Origin: Bradyrhizobium sp. SK17 | GTDB taxonomy: Bacteria; Pseudomonadota; Alphaproteobacteria; Rhizobiales; Xanthobacteraceae | DNA: 64,000 bases | NCBI RefSeq assembly: GCF_002831585.1 | Contig: NZ_CP025113.1 | Span: 1,860,001 to 1,924,000 of the forward strand | Reading direction: 5' to 3' | In this document: piece by piece, positions 8,779-16,869 of the stretch | Layout: every line of letters begins with the position of its first letter | How positions within the stretch are numbered: the stretch's first letter is position 1 | Notes under the pieces: model-generated | Told to the model about the DNA's origin: nothing | Seen by the model: only the letters and a program-made list of their open reading frames with translations | Databases searched by the model: none | Program-made: the position numbers and the translations under genes

Positions 8779-9139
8779 GAAATCATTCCCGATCGATCTG
8801 CCGCGCGTCCACGCAGCCGATCCGCCTTCCGCGGCAATTGGATTCAGGCAACGAACGAAAATCGGCAGAATGTCGTTGCGTTGGTGCTGTTGTGGCAGGT
8901 CTGCCGCGAACAACCTATTCGCCGCGGTGGATCAGAAAGGATCGAGCCGACGATAGGGATCGATCGATCCAGGAGATCGATCCATGAGATCGATCGCGCG
9001 CCGCAAAAGATCGATCAAAGGGTTGGGTTCGGATCATCTGACGGCGCAAGTTGCGCGCGCCTGCACATGACGAGCCGCGTTGAGCGCCGGCGCGCGAACA
9101 CGCCGTCGCCGGTCGAATACGGAATTCAGGATATTGCCG
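8779..9139. other. Intergenic region upstream of PatG-like gene
   Basis: 361 bases between the LuxR-type regulator stop and the protease start. It holds the GATCGATC cluster and no convincing gene. The promoter of the protease cassette most likely lies here, though read-through from the regulator gene is possible because both are on the minus strand. Confidence 0.6.
8957..9016. promoter_or_regulatory. Cluster of GATCGATC palindromes upstream of PatG-like gene
   Basis: Within 60 bases there are four copies of GATCGATC: a perfect 14-bp palindrome GGATCGATCGATCC (8957-8970), then 8975-8983, 8988-8996 and 9009-9016; a fifth copy is at about 8790. The cluster lies 180-240 bases upstream of the protease start, after the LuxR-type regulator gene. 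Repeated short palindromes in a promoter region suggest protein binding sites, possibly for the adjacent regulator. GATC-rich strings are common in high-GC alphaproteobacteria, so function is unproven. Confidence 0.4.
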
Positions 9140-9817
9140 TCAGTCCAGCTCGCGCCGCCGGTCGGGAGCGGGGGTGAACGTCGCGATCCACGGTGCTTCG
9201 CGCACCCGCCGCATCGCCTGGGTTCTGCGCGGCAGGCCGAGCTTCTGCAATACGTGATGGACGTGATGCTTGACCGTAGCGAGGCTCAGATTGAGATCGC
9301 GCGCGATCTCCTTGTTGGACATGCCCTGTCCAATGAGCTTCAGGACTTCGCTTTCGCGGCGCGTCAGCCCCTGCTCCGCTTCGATCGTATCCGTCTGACG
9401 CTCCATGCAAAACAGCGCTCGCAGCAGGCCGCCGGAAATCTCGGCGCTGCAAGCGAGCCGTCCCGATGCGACGTCCGACAGCGCGCGGCAGAGTTCGTCG
9501 AAGCTGGCGTTGCGGGAAATATAGCCGCTGAACCCGGCGCGGCCGCAGCGGACCACGTCACGCCGGTCCTCGTTGAGGCCGAGCGCGACCAGGGCAATGT
9601 CCGCATTTTGGCTCGCGATTACGCGCACTTCGTCGAGATCGATGCCCTGTGTGACGTCGATCAGGATGACATTGACGCTGCTGGTTTCGAGTGCCTCGCG
9701 CAGGCCGGCGAGATCGGAAGCCGCCGCCTCGATCGCAAACTCGGCGTGGTCCTGGAAACTCGAGGTAAGCCCCTCGCTGAACAGCCTGATCGGCGTGACG
9801 ACCGCGATCCTCATCAT
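9140..9817 (-). CDS. LuxR/NarL-type response regulator
   Basis: A 225-residue regulator. The N-terminal half (MMRIAVVTPIRLFSEGL) resembles a receiver domain, with VILIDV near residue 50 in the position of the phosphoacceptor strand; the first acidic residues typical of receivers are replaced by Thr-Pro, so phosphorylation is doubtful. The C-terminal LuxR helix-turn-helix is clear: LTRRESEVLKLIGQGMSNKE followed by IARDLNLSLATVKHHVHHVL, near residues 150-195. The start at 9817 or 9814 is set by GAGG just upstream. It is on the same strand as, and 361 bases before, the PatG-like protease, making it a plausible regulator of that cassette. No cognate histidine kinase is in the window. Confidence 0.85.
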   Translation of the reverse strand: MMRIAVVTPIRLFSEGLTSSFQDHAEFAIEAAASDLAGLREALETSSVNVILIDVTQGIDLDEVRVIASQNADIALVALGLNEDRRDVVRCGRAGFSGYISRNASFDELCRALSDVASGRLACSAEISGGLLRALFCMERQTDTIEAEQGLTRRESEVLKLIGQGMSNKEIARDLNLSLATVKHHVHHVLQKLGLPRRTQAMRRVREAPWIATFTPAPDRRRELD

Positions 9818-10254
9818 TATCCTCGAACTCAATAAAATGGCGGATGGAAAAGCCGTATGAAAAGTCACGGCACCGGCATCCAGAAAGTCATGAAGGTAAG
9901 TATGCGGTATGCTGCCAGAGGTTGTATCAATATCGGGACGAAATTACGGCCTCGATGATCGCATGATCAAGAGAGGCAGTTCACATTCGGAGCGTGGTCT
10001 GGAACGCACGGCGCGGGCCGTCTCTGGGCGCGTATCGAGACAGGAGCGGTGACGCGGCGTGCCGTGCGTGATGGCGGTGCGGGAATCTGGCGGCGACGTC
10101 AACGCTGTAGTCATCGACGGCTCAATATTTAGACAATTGACGCGCACAGGCCCGGATGCTCTGTACGACATCGTGTGTTCGCCGAGGCCGTGTGTGAGCG
10201 ACGCAATGTCGCGCCTCGGATCTGATCAGTTCCGATGCAAGTCGACGGGATTCC
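9818..10254. other. Divergent intergenic region, no gene supported
   Basis: 437 bases between the divergently transcribed LuxR-type regulator and the secreted protease gene. It is less GC-rich than its surroundings in places and presumably holds both promoters. Short open frames exist on both strands but none has a credible ribosome binding site or protein-like composition. Confidence 0.5.
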
Positions 10255-11016
10255 ATGACGAGATTGATTCGAGCGACAGCCCTCCTGACCCTGTTGATGG
10301 CAACGCCGGCATCGGCGATTGTCGGTGGCGGTGCGCCCTCGACCGACGGCGTTGCGCGCTCTGTCGTCACCATCGTTGGCTCGCGCGGCAATTTCTGCAC
10401 CGGCGCGCTGATCGCACCGAAGGTGGTGCTGACCGCCGCGCACTGCGTGCAGCCCGGCGCCGACTACAAGATCGTCGACTATGGTCCGGACCGGCAGCCG
10501 AAATTGCAGGACGTCAGGACGGTCGCGATCCATCCCGGCTTTCGGATGCAGGCGATGACCAATCACGTCGCAACCGCGGACGTCGCGCTGCTGCAACTCG
10601 CGGTGCCGGCCGCGGGCAAGGCGCCGGCGGTGCTCGGCATGCCCAACATTCCGATCCAGGTCGGTGGCCGCTTTACTATCGCTGGAGTCGGCGTCACCGT
10701 CCGTGGCGACGGCAAGAGCGGCGGCAGCATCCGTGTCGCCGGCCTGATCGCGAGCGGCAAGCCCGGCACGCTCCAGATTCGGCTGGTCGATCCGGTCGGG
10801 CAGGGCGTGCGCGACGGGCTCGGCGCCTGCACCGGCGATTCCGGAGCACCTGTGTTCGAGGACAAGCAAGGCGGCCCCGTGATCGTCGGCGTGGTGAGCT
10901 GGTCCACCGGCCCGAACGGCAGCGACGGCTGCGGCGGCATCACCGGCGTGACGCCGCTGACGCTCTATCGCGACTGGGTGATGCAGACCGCGCTGCAATG
11001 GGGCGCGAGCTTCTAG
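10255..11016 (+). CDS. Secreted trypsin-like serine protease (S1)
   Basis: A 253-residue chymotrypsin-family protease. A Sec signal peptide spans residues 1-21 (cut after PASA), so the mature enzyme would begin with IVGGG, the N-terminus that active trypsins normally gain by zymogen cleavage. The triad is His63 (TAAHC), Asp109 (ADVALLQL) and Ser196 (CTGDSGAP). The residue six before the Ser that sets specificity is Gly or Leu rather than Asp, so trypsin-like Arg/Lys specificity should not be assumed. Cysteines pair as expected (Cys48-Cys64, Cys192 and a late Cys). Likely a periplasmic or extracellular protease. Monocistronic, followed by a dispersed palindrome. Confidence 0.9.
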   Translation: MTRLIRATALLTLLMATPASAIVGGGAPSTDGVARSVVTIVGSRGNFCTGALIAPKVVLTAAHCVQPGADYKIVDYGPDRQPKLQDVRTVAIHPGFRMQAMTNHVATADVALLQLAVPAAGKAPAVLGMPNIPIQVGGRFTIAGVGVTVRGDGKSGGSIRVAGLIASGKPGTLQIRLVDPVGQGVRDGLGACTGDSGAPVFEDKQGGPVIVGVVSWSTGPNGSDGCGGITGVTPLTLYRDWVMQTALQWGASF

Positions 11017-11085
11017 GGCGCGGCTGTCCGAAATGCACCTTTGCCCACCCTACACGCTGATGAAGCCGCGGGCGCGCACCAAGTT

Positions 11086-11187
11086 CCGTCATCCTGAGGT
11101 GCGAGCGGAGCGAGCCTCGAAGGATGAATCGGCCACAGTAGGGCCGTGCATCCTTCGGGACGCGCTACGCGCTCCTCAGGATGACGG
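11086..11187. repeat. Dispersed palindrome, family A copy 1
   Basis: A 102-base element with outer arms CCGTCATCCTGAGG and CCTCAGGATGACGG and an inner pair around TCGAAGGATG / CATCCTTCG. Other copies at 18432-18534 and 39642-39761 share arms but differ in the middle. It fills the space between two convergent genes, where it could act as a bidirectional transcription stop. Confidence 0.85.
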
Positions 11188-11211
11188 GACTGAGAGAGCC
11201 CGCGCCCGAGC

Positions 11212-13434
11212 CTAATGCCCCGCCGCCTTGTTTGCGGCGGCGTTGTTGAGCACGATCAGGCCGTCGACGGCGACGCCGAGCTTGCTGTTGATCAGGAACG
11301 GGTTGACGTCGATCGAGGCGATGCGGGTGCCGGCGTCGGCCATCAGGTTGGAGAGCCCGACCAGCGCTTTCACCGCCGACGCCTCGTGCAGTGCGGGCTT
11401 GCCGCGATAGCCCTTCAACTTGATGCCGGCCTTGGTCTTGGCGATCAGCTCCTTCGCCTCGGCGGCATCGAGTGGCGCGCCGGCCAGCGCCACGTCCTTC
11501 ATCAATTCGATATCCACGCCGCCGGTGCCGAACAGCACCACCGGCCCCATCTCGGCGTCGAGCGAGGCACCGACCACGAGCTCGAGGTCCGCTTTGACCT
11601 GCTGCGCGATCAGGATGCCCTCGAGCTTCGGCTTGCCTTTCAGCTTCTTCACCCGCGCGGTGATGTCGTTGAATGCTTTCTTTACCTCGGCGGCGTTGGC
11701 GAGGTTCAGCACCACGCCCCCGATATCCGACTTGTGCAGGATGTCGGGGCTGACCACCTTGGCGACCACCGGAAAGCCGATCTGCTTGGCGATCTTCACG
11801 GCTTCCGCCGCGGTCTGCGCGACATCTTCCTTCGAGATCGGGATGCCATAGGCCTTGAGCAGCGCCTTCGAGGCGACCTCGTCGAGCGCGGCGGCGCCGT
11901 TGGCGGCCTTCAGCGTCTTCTCCAGCACAGCGCGTGCCGAGGCCTTCGAGCTCGACACGATGTCCGGCACCTCCTTGCGCAGGCCGGCATATTCGATCAG
12001 CGACTTGATCGCGCCGACCGCGCGGTCGAGACCCTGCATGACCGCGATGTTGGGCAACGACTTGCGCAATCCCTTGGTGAACTCGGTGAAGCCGATCGAC
12101 ATCGCGCTGATATAGATCACCGGCTTGTTGGCCTGGCCCGCCATCTCGTTGACGATCTTCAGGTTGCGCTCGCGCAGCTCGTGCGGCGCTTTCGGCAGTT
12201 CGGCATCGATGATGACGATGTCGGTGTCGGGATCGTCGATCATGATCTTGATCGACTTCATGTAGACGGAGGGATCGACCACCGCGGCGAAGCCGGCGTC
12301 GAGCGGGTTGCCGACGATGCTGCCGGGGCCGAGCATCTTCGCCAGCTGCTCCGATGCGCTCTCGCTCAGCGGTGCGAAATTGAGGCCGGCGGAATAGAAT
12401 GCATCGATCAAAAGTCCGCGCTTGCCGCCCGAGAGCGACACTGCCGCAAGCCGATTGCCCTTCGGCGGGTCGGCATGGACGAAGCACTCGGTGGTTTCGA
12501 TCAGTTCATCCAGCCCGCGCACGCGGATTACGCCCTCGCGGGTCGAAATCGCGTCGAACGTCTCGATCGAACCGGCGAGCGCGCCGGTATGCGCCATCGC
12601 CGCGGCACGGCCGCCTTCGGAGGCGCCGAGCTTGAGTGCGATGACAGGCTTGCCGGCGGCGCGCGCCGCCTTGCAGGCATCGCGGAACACTTTCGTGTTC
12701 CTGACGCCTTCGAGATAGACCACGATGACGCGGATGCTCGGATCGGCGGCGAAATAGCTCATCAGGTCCGGCGTCTCGAGCCCGGATTCATTGCCGGTCG
12801 TGACCATGTAGCCGACGCCGACACCGCGATCCTCCAGCGCCTGGCGGATCGCCATCACGATCGCGCCGGATTGGCCGGCGATCGCCACCGCGCCCGGCTC
12901 CATGGTGACGATGCGATCGTCGATATTGGTGAACAGGTTCTCGCCGGCGCTCAGATTACCGAGGCAGTTCGGGCCGGTGACCGCAAGCCCGGTCTCCTTG
13001 ATCGCCTGCTTCAGCTCGACCGCGAGCCGCTGGCTCTCTTCATCCTGCAACTCGCTGAAGCCCGAGGTGACGATGGTCGCCGAACGCGCGCCGGCCGCGG
13101 CCGCGTCGCGGATCACCTGCACCGCGAAGCGCGCCGGCACCAGCACCAGCACGTGGTCGGGCTTTTCGGGAAGGCTGGCGAAATCCTTGTAGCAGGTGAC
13201 GCCCCAGATCGTTTCCCGCTTGGCATTAATCGGAAACAGGCCGCCGGCATACTGGTACTTGACCAGGTTGTTCCAGATTCGTTCGGCGTAGTTGCCTGGC
13301 TTGTCGGTGGCGCCGACCAGCACGATGTTGCGCGGGTGCAGCATCGCATGGATGCTCTTGACGATATCGCTGGCGTCAGCAGGCGGCGCCCATTTGTGGG
13401 ACACATGAGACGCGGTGCTTGCGAGAGCTTCCAT
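11212..13434 (-). CDS. Acyl-CoA synthetase, NDP-forming (acetate-CoA ligase family)
   Basis: A 740-residue enzyme of the ADP-forming acyl-CoA synthetase family, which makes an acyl-CoA from acid, CoA and ATP through a phosphohistidine. An N-terminal CoA-binding Rossmann domain (IVLVGATDKPGNYAERI, near residue 35) is followed by succinyl-CoA-ligase-like domains; the catalytic His is in AAMAHTGALAGS near residue 270. From about residue 500 there is an ATP-grasp domain (KAYGIPISKED, then GFPVVAKVVSPDILHKSDIG). The order matches single-chain alpha-beta fusions. The ATG at 13434 gives MEALAST; longer frames reach 13482. Substrate unknown; acetate, propionate or aryl acids are all possible. Monocistronic. 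Confidence 0.88.
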   Translation of the reverse strand: MEALASTASHVSHKWAPPADASDIVKSIHAMLHPRNIVLVGATDKPGNYAERIWNNLVKYQYAGGLFPINAKRETIWGVTCYKDFASLPEKPDHVLVLVPARFAVQVIRDAAAAGARSATIVTSGFSELQDEESQRLAVELKQAIKETGLAVTGPNCLGNLSAGENLFTNIDDRIVTMEPGAVAIAGQSGAIVMAIRQALEDRGVGVGYMVTTGNESGLETPDLMSYFAADPSIRVIVVYLEGVRNTKVFRDACKAARAAGKPVIALKLGASEGGRAAAMAHTGALAGSIETFDAISTREGVIRVRGLDELIETTECFVHADPPKGNRLAAVSLSGGKRGLLIDAFYSAGLNFAPLSESASEQLAKMLGPGSIVGNPLDAGFAAVVDPSVYMKSIKIMIDDPDTDIVIIDAELPKAPHELRERNLKIVNEMAGQANKPVIYISAMSIGFTEFTKGLRKSLPNIAVMQGLDRAVGAIKSLIEYAGLRKEVPDIVSSSKASARAVLEKTLKAANGAAALDEVASKALLKAYGIPISKEDVAQTAAEAVKIAKQIGFPVVAKVVSPDILHKSDIGGVVLNLANAAEVKKAFNDITARVKKLKGKPKLEGILIAQQVKADLELVVGASLDAEMGPVVLFGTGGVDIELMKDVALAGAPLDAAEAKELIAKTKAGIKLKGYRGKPALHEASAVKALVGLSNLMADAGTRIASIDVNPFLINSKLGVAVDGLIVLNNAAANKAAGH

Positions 13435-13606
13435 GGAGCCTGCCCTTATCCTTGTTGTATTGTTCTGTTTCCTCTGGCCCACGGTCGATCACCGCAGCGC
13501 CCGATTTTTCATTGTTTTTATGGCTGAGGGAAGGGGGTGGCAACTCACGCTGGCGCAAGTCAGGGCGTCACACGCGATATCCCGGCATGCGCAAAATTCA
13601 TGTACC

Positions 13607-14197
13607 TCAGGAACCCGATTCGGCCGGACTCGAATTCGGTTCGATCATGGTCGAATGCAACAGGTAACGCTCGGGACCCGACGTGAGCGCGTCAAACGGC
13701 CAGCATGTCGACAGCACGAGTTCATACCGGTCGGTCAGCGGATCGATGCCGGACTGGTCGAAGCGGACCACCGAGCTGCGATCGGCCCGGTAGCGGAAGA
13801 TTTTGCCGTCGCTTCGCGTGACCTCGATCTCGTCGCCGATCGTGACATCCCTGAGAAAGCGGAAATGGGTGTCGCGATGCGCGGAATAGACCGCGACACC
13901 CGGCTCGCCGGCATCGACGCTCTGCTCGACATGGCCGGGACCGAATGCCAGCGCCTGGCCGCTGCTGCCGGCGAGGACGATCGCGGACGCGTGCAGGCGC
14001 TTCACCTCGATCCGGGCCACCGGCCAGGTATCGGCCCAGCTCCATGGCTTCACCGGCTGGCCGGTCGCGATCGTCCGTGCGAAGGCGCGCTCCAGCAGCA
14101 CCTGCGCGAGCAGCGCCTTGCCGTGGATATAAGTGCCCTGGCCGAACAGGATCAGGCCGATGAGCGCGAAGGCGAGGGGGAGGACGAAGCGGCGCAT
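13607..14197 (-). CDS. Class GN sortase
   Basis: A 196-residue membrane-anchored transpeptidase of the Gram-negative (class GN) sortase group. Residues 5-25 form the N-terminal anchor. The catalytic residues are His107 (YSAHRDTHF), Cys165 (LSTCWPFD, the TLxTC-type motif) and probably Arg177. It cuts a C-terminal LPxTA-type signal of a dedicated partner, and that partner is encoded immediately upstream (14398-16671) on the same strand. The ATG at 14197 is preferred over an upstream TTG. The 200-base gap between the two genes holds hairpins and a dispersed repeat. In this family the attachment target after cleavage is not established. Confidence 0.9.
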   Translation of the reverse strand: MRRFVLPLAFALIGLILFGQGTYIHGKALLAQVLLERAFARTIATGQPVKPWSWADTWPVARIEVKRLHASAIVLAGSSGQALAFGPGHVEQSVDAGEPGVAVYSAHRDTHFRFLRDVTIGDEIEVTRSDGKIFRYRADRSSVVRFDQSGIDPLTDRYELVLSTCWPFDALTSGPERYLLHSTMIEPNSSPAESGS

Positions 14198-14210
14198 TTG
14201 CAGCAATCCT

Positions 14211-14294
14211 CGTCATTGCGAGGAGCGAAGCGACGAAGCAATCCATCTTTCCCCGAACGGTGACATGGATTGCTTCGCTTCGCTCGCAATGACG
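14211..14294. repeat. Dispersed palindrome, family D
   Basis: An 84-base element with arms CGTCATTGCGAGGAGCGAAG and CTTCGCTCGCAATGACG; inner arms GCAATCCAT / ATGGATTGC also pair. It sits between the sortase and its target gene. Elements with this GTCATTGCGAG border are frequent in Bradyrhizobium-type genomes (from memory). Confidence 0.8.
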
Positions 14295-14300
14295 GTTGAG

Positions 14301-14356
14301 AAAGAGTGGCGCGCGCGGCCCCTGGGGGACGGGTGGGAAGGCCGCGCGCGCTCTTT
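14301..14356 (-). terminator. Long GC-rich hairpin after sortase target gene
   Basis: AAAGAG plus CGCGCGCGGCC on the left pairs with GGCCGCGCGCG plus CTCTTT on the right, with a three-base bulge and a 19-base loop. For the minus-strand target gene it lies 42 bases past the stop. No long T-run follows, so it may reduce rather than stop transcription into the sortase gene. Confidence 0.5.
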
Positions 14357-14359
14357 GAA

Positions 14360-14382
14360 GGAGGAGGTCGGGGGGCTCCTCC
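14360..14382 (-). terminator. Short hairpin directly after sortase target gene
   Basis: GGAGGAG and CTCCTCC pair across a 9-base G-rich loop, 16 bases past the target gene stop. Together with the following larger hairpin it forms a double stem-loop between substrate and sortase genes, a common way to make more substrate than enzyme. Confidence 0.4.
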
Positions 14383-14397
14383 TCCTCTCATCCGACG

Positions 14398-16671
14398 TCA
14401 TTGGGGCGACGTCTGACGCCGGTTGAACACCAGAAGCAGAAGGCTGACCGTGAGCATGATCACACCCGCGATCATCTTCAGTTCGGCATCGGTCGCCGTC
14501 TTCGGCAGCAGGATCGTGCCAGGACCTTGCTTCGCGACCGGGGACCGCTTCAGCGCGGCGAGCTGCATCTTGCCGTCGCTCCCGTCGGCGCGGCGCTCGC
14601 CCGGTACGGCCGGCAGGTCCTGACGCTCACCGAACACTTTTGCAAAGTCCCAGCCGGCGGGCAGGTTGAGCGGCAGTTCGGAGAGCTTCAGCGGCTCGCC
14701 TTCGGGACGGCTCGGCGTCTTGTCGACCGCGACGAGGCTGGTCAGCCGCGTGACGAGCTGATGCTCCAGCGCCAGCGCGAGGATGGCCTTGTCGGCATCT
14801 TCAGGGCTCTCCTGCCGCGTCGTGCGCGCGACCTCTGCATCCGCGATCTTGCGGCGCGCCCACAGTTTCGACAGGCCCTTGCCCTCGGCGGCGTTGGCTA
14901 GCGGCAGCGTTACGCTCCACGGACGGTCGCCGATGCGGCCCTTGATCTCGACCGAGCCGGCGAGCTTGTCGAGCTTTGCGGCCAGCACCAGCGGCTCGTC
15001 GCGATAGACGTCGGGCAGTGCCGACGGGGTCAGGTCGGCGGTCGCGTCGGAGAACTTTGCGGCGAGATTGGTCACCGCGGGATTCTCCAGCTTGGCGAAC
15101 AGGTCGCGCATGCGCTCGTCGACCTGCTCGACCGAGCCGATATGGGTGAAGGTGCCGCGGCCGAGCTCGGCAGCGCGCGTCATCAGATAGGTGTTCGGCG
15201 CCGAGCCAATGCCAACCATGAACACCCGCGAGCGGCCCCGCAGCGCGTTGATGGTCTCGAACAATTGCTGCTCGTTGCCGATGGCGCCGTCGGTCAGGAA
15301 CACGACCTGGCGGACATGATCGGCGTCGTCATGGTTGGTGTCGGACAGCGCTGCGCGCATTGCCGGCACCATCTCGGTGCCGCCGCGCGCCTGGATCGCG
15401 TTGACGAAGGATGTCGCGTTGCCGATGTTGGCGCTGTTGGCCGCGACCGGCGACGGGAACAGGGTGTCCATGGTGTCGTCGAAGCGGATCACGTTGAAGC
15501 GATCGGTGGGTTGCAAGCGGCCGAGCGCGTAGAGCAGGCTCGCCTTGGCCTGGATGATCGAGGTGCCGCCCATCGAGCCGGAATTGTCGATCACGAAGAT
15601 CACCTCGCGCGGCAGCGGCTTCTGTTGCGCCTGCTCGACCGATGGCGGGGTGACGAAGGCCAGCAGATAATCGGAATTTCCGACATGCTCGCGGAACAGC
15701 CCGACCGACGGCGCCTTCTCTGCGGCCGGCTTCCAGGTCAGCTCGAAATCGCGATCGGCCGGCACCGGGCCTTCGGCGAGCTTGATGACGCGCGTGGCGC
15801 TGTCGGGGCTGTCGATCTTGACCTGATGGAAGTGGCTCTTCACCTCGCCGAGCGGGAAGCCGGCGTTGAGATGCACCGTGATGTTGGTGGGATTGATCGG
15901 CGCATTGGTCGCGGGATCGAGCACCTCGGAGGCGATGCGATCGCGATCTGGCACTGGATCGGTCGTGGTCGCGCCCCAGCCGCTGCCATCGGCGCGGAGA
16001 TCGACGCTCTGCACCACCGGGCGCGGATTGTAGCGCGGGCCGACCACCATCGGCACCCGCAGCGAGAATTCATTGCCGTTCTGCTGCACCGGCTCCTGAT
16101 ACTCGATCTGCACCAGCACGGTTTCGCCGGGGCCGATATTGGCGACCGAGTTGGTGAAGATGTTCGGCCGCTCCTGCTCGGTCAGCGCAGCCTTCTGGCC
16201 GTTCCGCTTGGCCTGCTCATAGATGGCGCGGGCCTGCTGCCGCTCCTTGATGTCGCCGACCACGATGCGGTCGCCGACCACCATCTTCAGCGTGTCGACC
16301 GCGCCGCCCGCCGGCAGCGGGTAGACATAGGTCGCCTCGACCCAGTCCTTGGTCGGGTTGCGGAAGATCTGCGTGACGCGGGCGCGGACGGTCGGGCCCG
16401 ACACGGTGAGATCGACATCGATGCCGAGCCTCAGCGCGTCCTTGTAGCCGTCGTCGGTCTTGAACAGCAGCGAGCCGGAGCGCGCATCAGATGGCCGCAG
16501 CACCGCCTGTTGCGGCAGCTCGGCCGACCACACCGGGTCGAAGCTCAGGAACAGCGCCGCAAAGCCGATTGCCAGCGCGGCGACACCTTCCACCAGGAAG
16601 AACAGCGCAATGCGCATCCTGCGCGACATGCGGATCTGCGGACTGCTCTCATATGCATCGTAAATCGTCAT
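14398..16671 (-). CDS. Sortase target protein with VIT and VWA domains
   Basis: A 757-residue surface or periplasmic protein of the type called marine proteobacterial sortase target. A membrane segment lies at residues 20-44; the VIT domain runs from about 60 to 190 (GAVDTLKMVVGDR, then ERQQARAIYEQAKRNGQ); a VWA domain with intact metal site DNSGS (VIFVIDNSGSMGG) covers about 370-540. The C-terminus carries the sorting signal LPKTA at 722-726, a hydrophobic helix and an Arg-rich tail (NRRQ). GGGAG lies 8 bases before the ATG at 16671. It is the expected single substrate of the class GN sortase downstream. Function in adhesion or envelope organisation is inferred from domains only. Confidence 0.9.
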   Translation of the reverse strand: MTIYDAYESSPQIRMSRRMRIALFFLVEGVAALAIGFAALFLSFDPVWSAELPQQAVLRPSDARSGSLLFKTDDGYKDALRLGIDVDLTVSGPTVRARVTQIFRNPTKDWVEATYVYPLPAGGAVDTLKMVVGDRIVVGDIKERQQARAIYEQAKRNGQKAALTEQERPNIFTNSVANIGPGETVLVQIEYQEPVQQNGNEFSLRVPMVVGPRYNPRPVVQSVDLRADGSGWGATTTDPVPDRDRIASEVLDPATNAPINPTNITVHLNAGFPLGEVKSHFHQVKIDSPDSATRVIKLAEGPVPADRDFELTWKPAAEKAPSVGLFREHVGNSDYLLAFVTPPSVEQAQQKPLPREVIFVIDNSGSMGGTSIIQAKASLLYALGRLQPTDRFNVIRFDDTMDTLFPSPVAANSANIGNATSFVNAIQARGGTEMVPAMRAALSDTNHDDADHVRQVVFLTDGAIGNEQQLFETINALRGRSRVFMVGIGSAPNTYLMTRAAELGRGTFTHIGSVEQVDERMRDLFAKLENPAVTNLAAKFSDATADLTPSALPDVYRDEPLVLAAKLDKLAGSVEIKGRIGDRPWSVTLPLANAAEGKGLSKLWARRKIADAEVARTTRQESPEDADKAILALALEHQLVTRLTSLVAVDKTPSRPEGEPLKLSELPLNLPAGWDFAKVFGERQDLPAVPGERRADGSDGKMQLAALKRSPVAKQGPGTILLPKTATDAELKMIAGVIMLTVSLLLLVFNRRQTSPQ

Positions 16672-16869
16672 CTTCGTCACTCCCGAGCGAGACTTTCGCT
16701 GCCTCGCGATCATGGAGAACGGCGGTTTTGGCGCGAGCAGAATGATCGGCAATGATTGGCCGCCGGCCGGCGCCGTCCGCCGTCGGCCGAGGCGGGTTTG
16801 TGCGGTTTTGTGATGGATTGTCCGGTCTGCTAGACTGTGCCGATTCATGGGAACCCGCGCAGGAGCACG

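Noticed and set aside
9944..10171. A 75-codon minus-strand frame between the LuxR-type regulator and the trypsin-like gene
   Set aside because: Arg/Ser/Pro-rich, no start site, lies in a likely promoter region.
11086..11187. Palindromes as CRISPR repeats
   Set aside because: They are dispersed singletons with long self-pairing arms, not evenly spaced direct repeats with unique spacers, and no cas gene is present.
11215..13527. A 770-codon plus-strand frame opposite the acyl-CoA synthetase
   Set aside because: Composition of a shadow (Arg, Asp, His, Gly rich), no domain, while the minus strand has a full family match.
15142..16755. A long plus-strand frame opposite the sortase target gene
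   Set aside because: Opposite to a complete VIT/VWA protein with sorting signal; no domain or start site.
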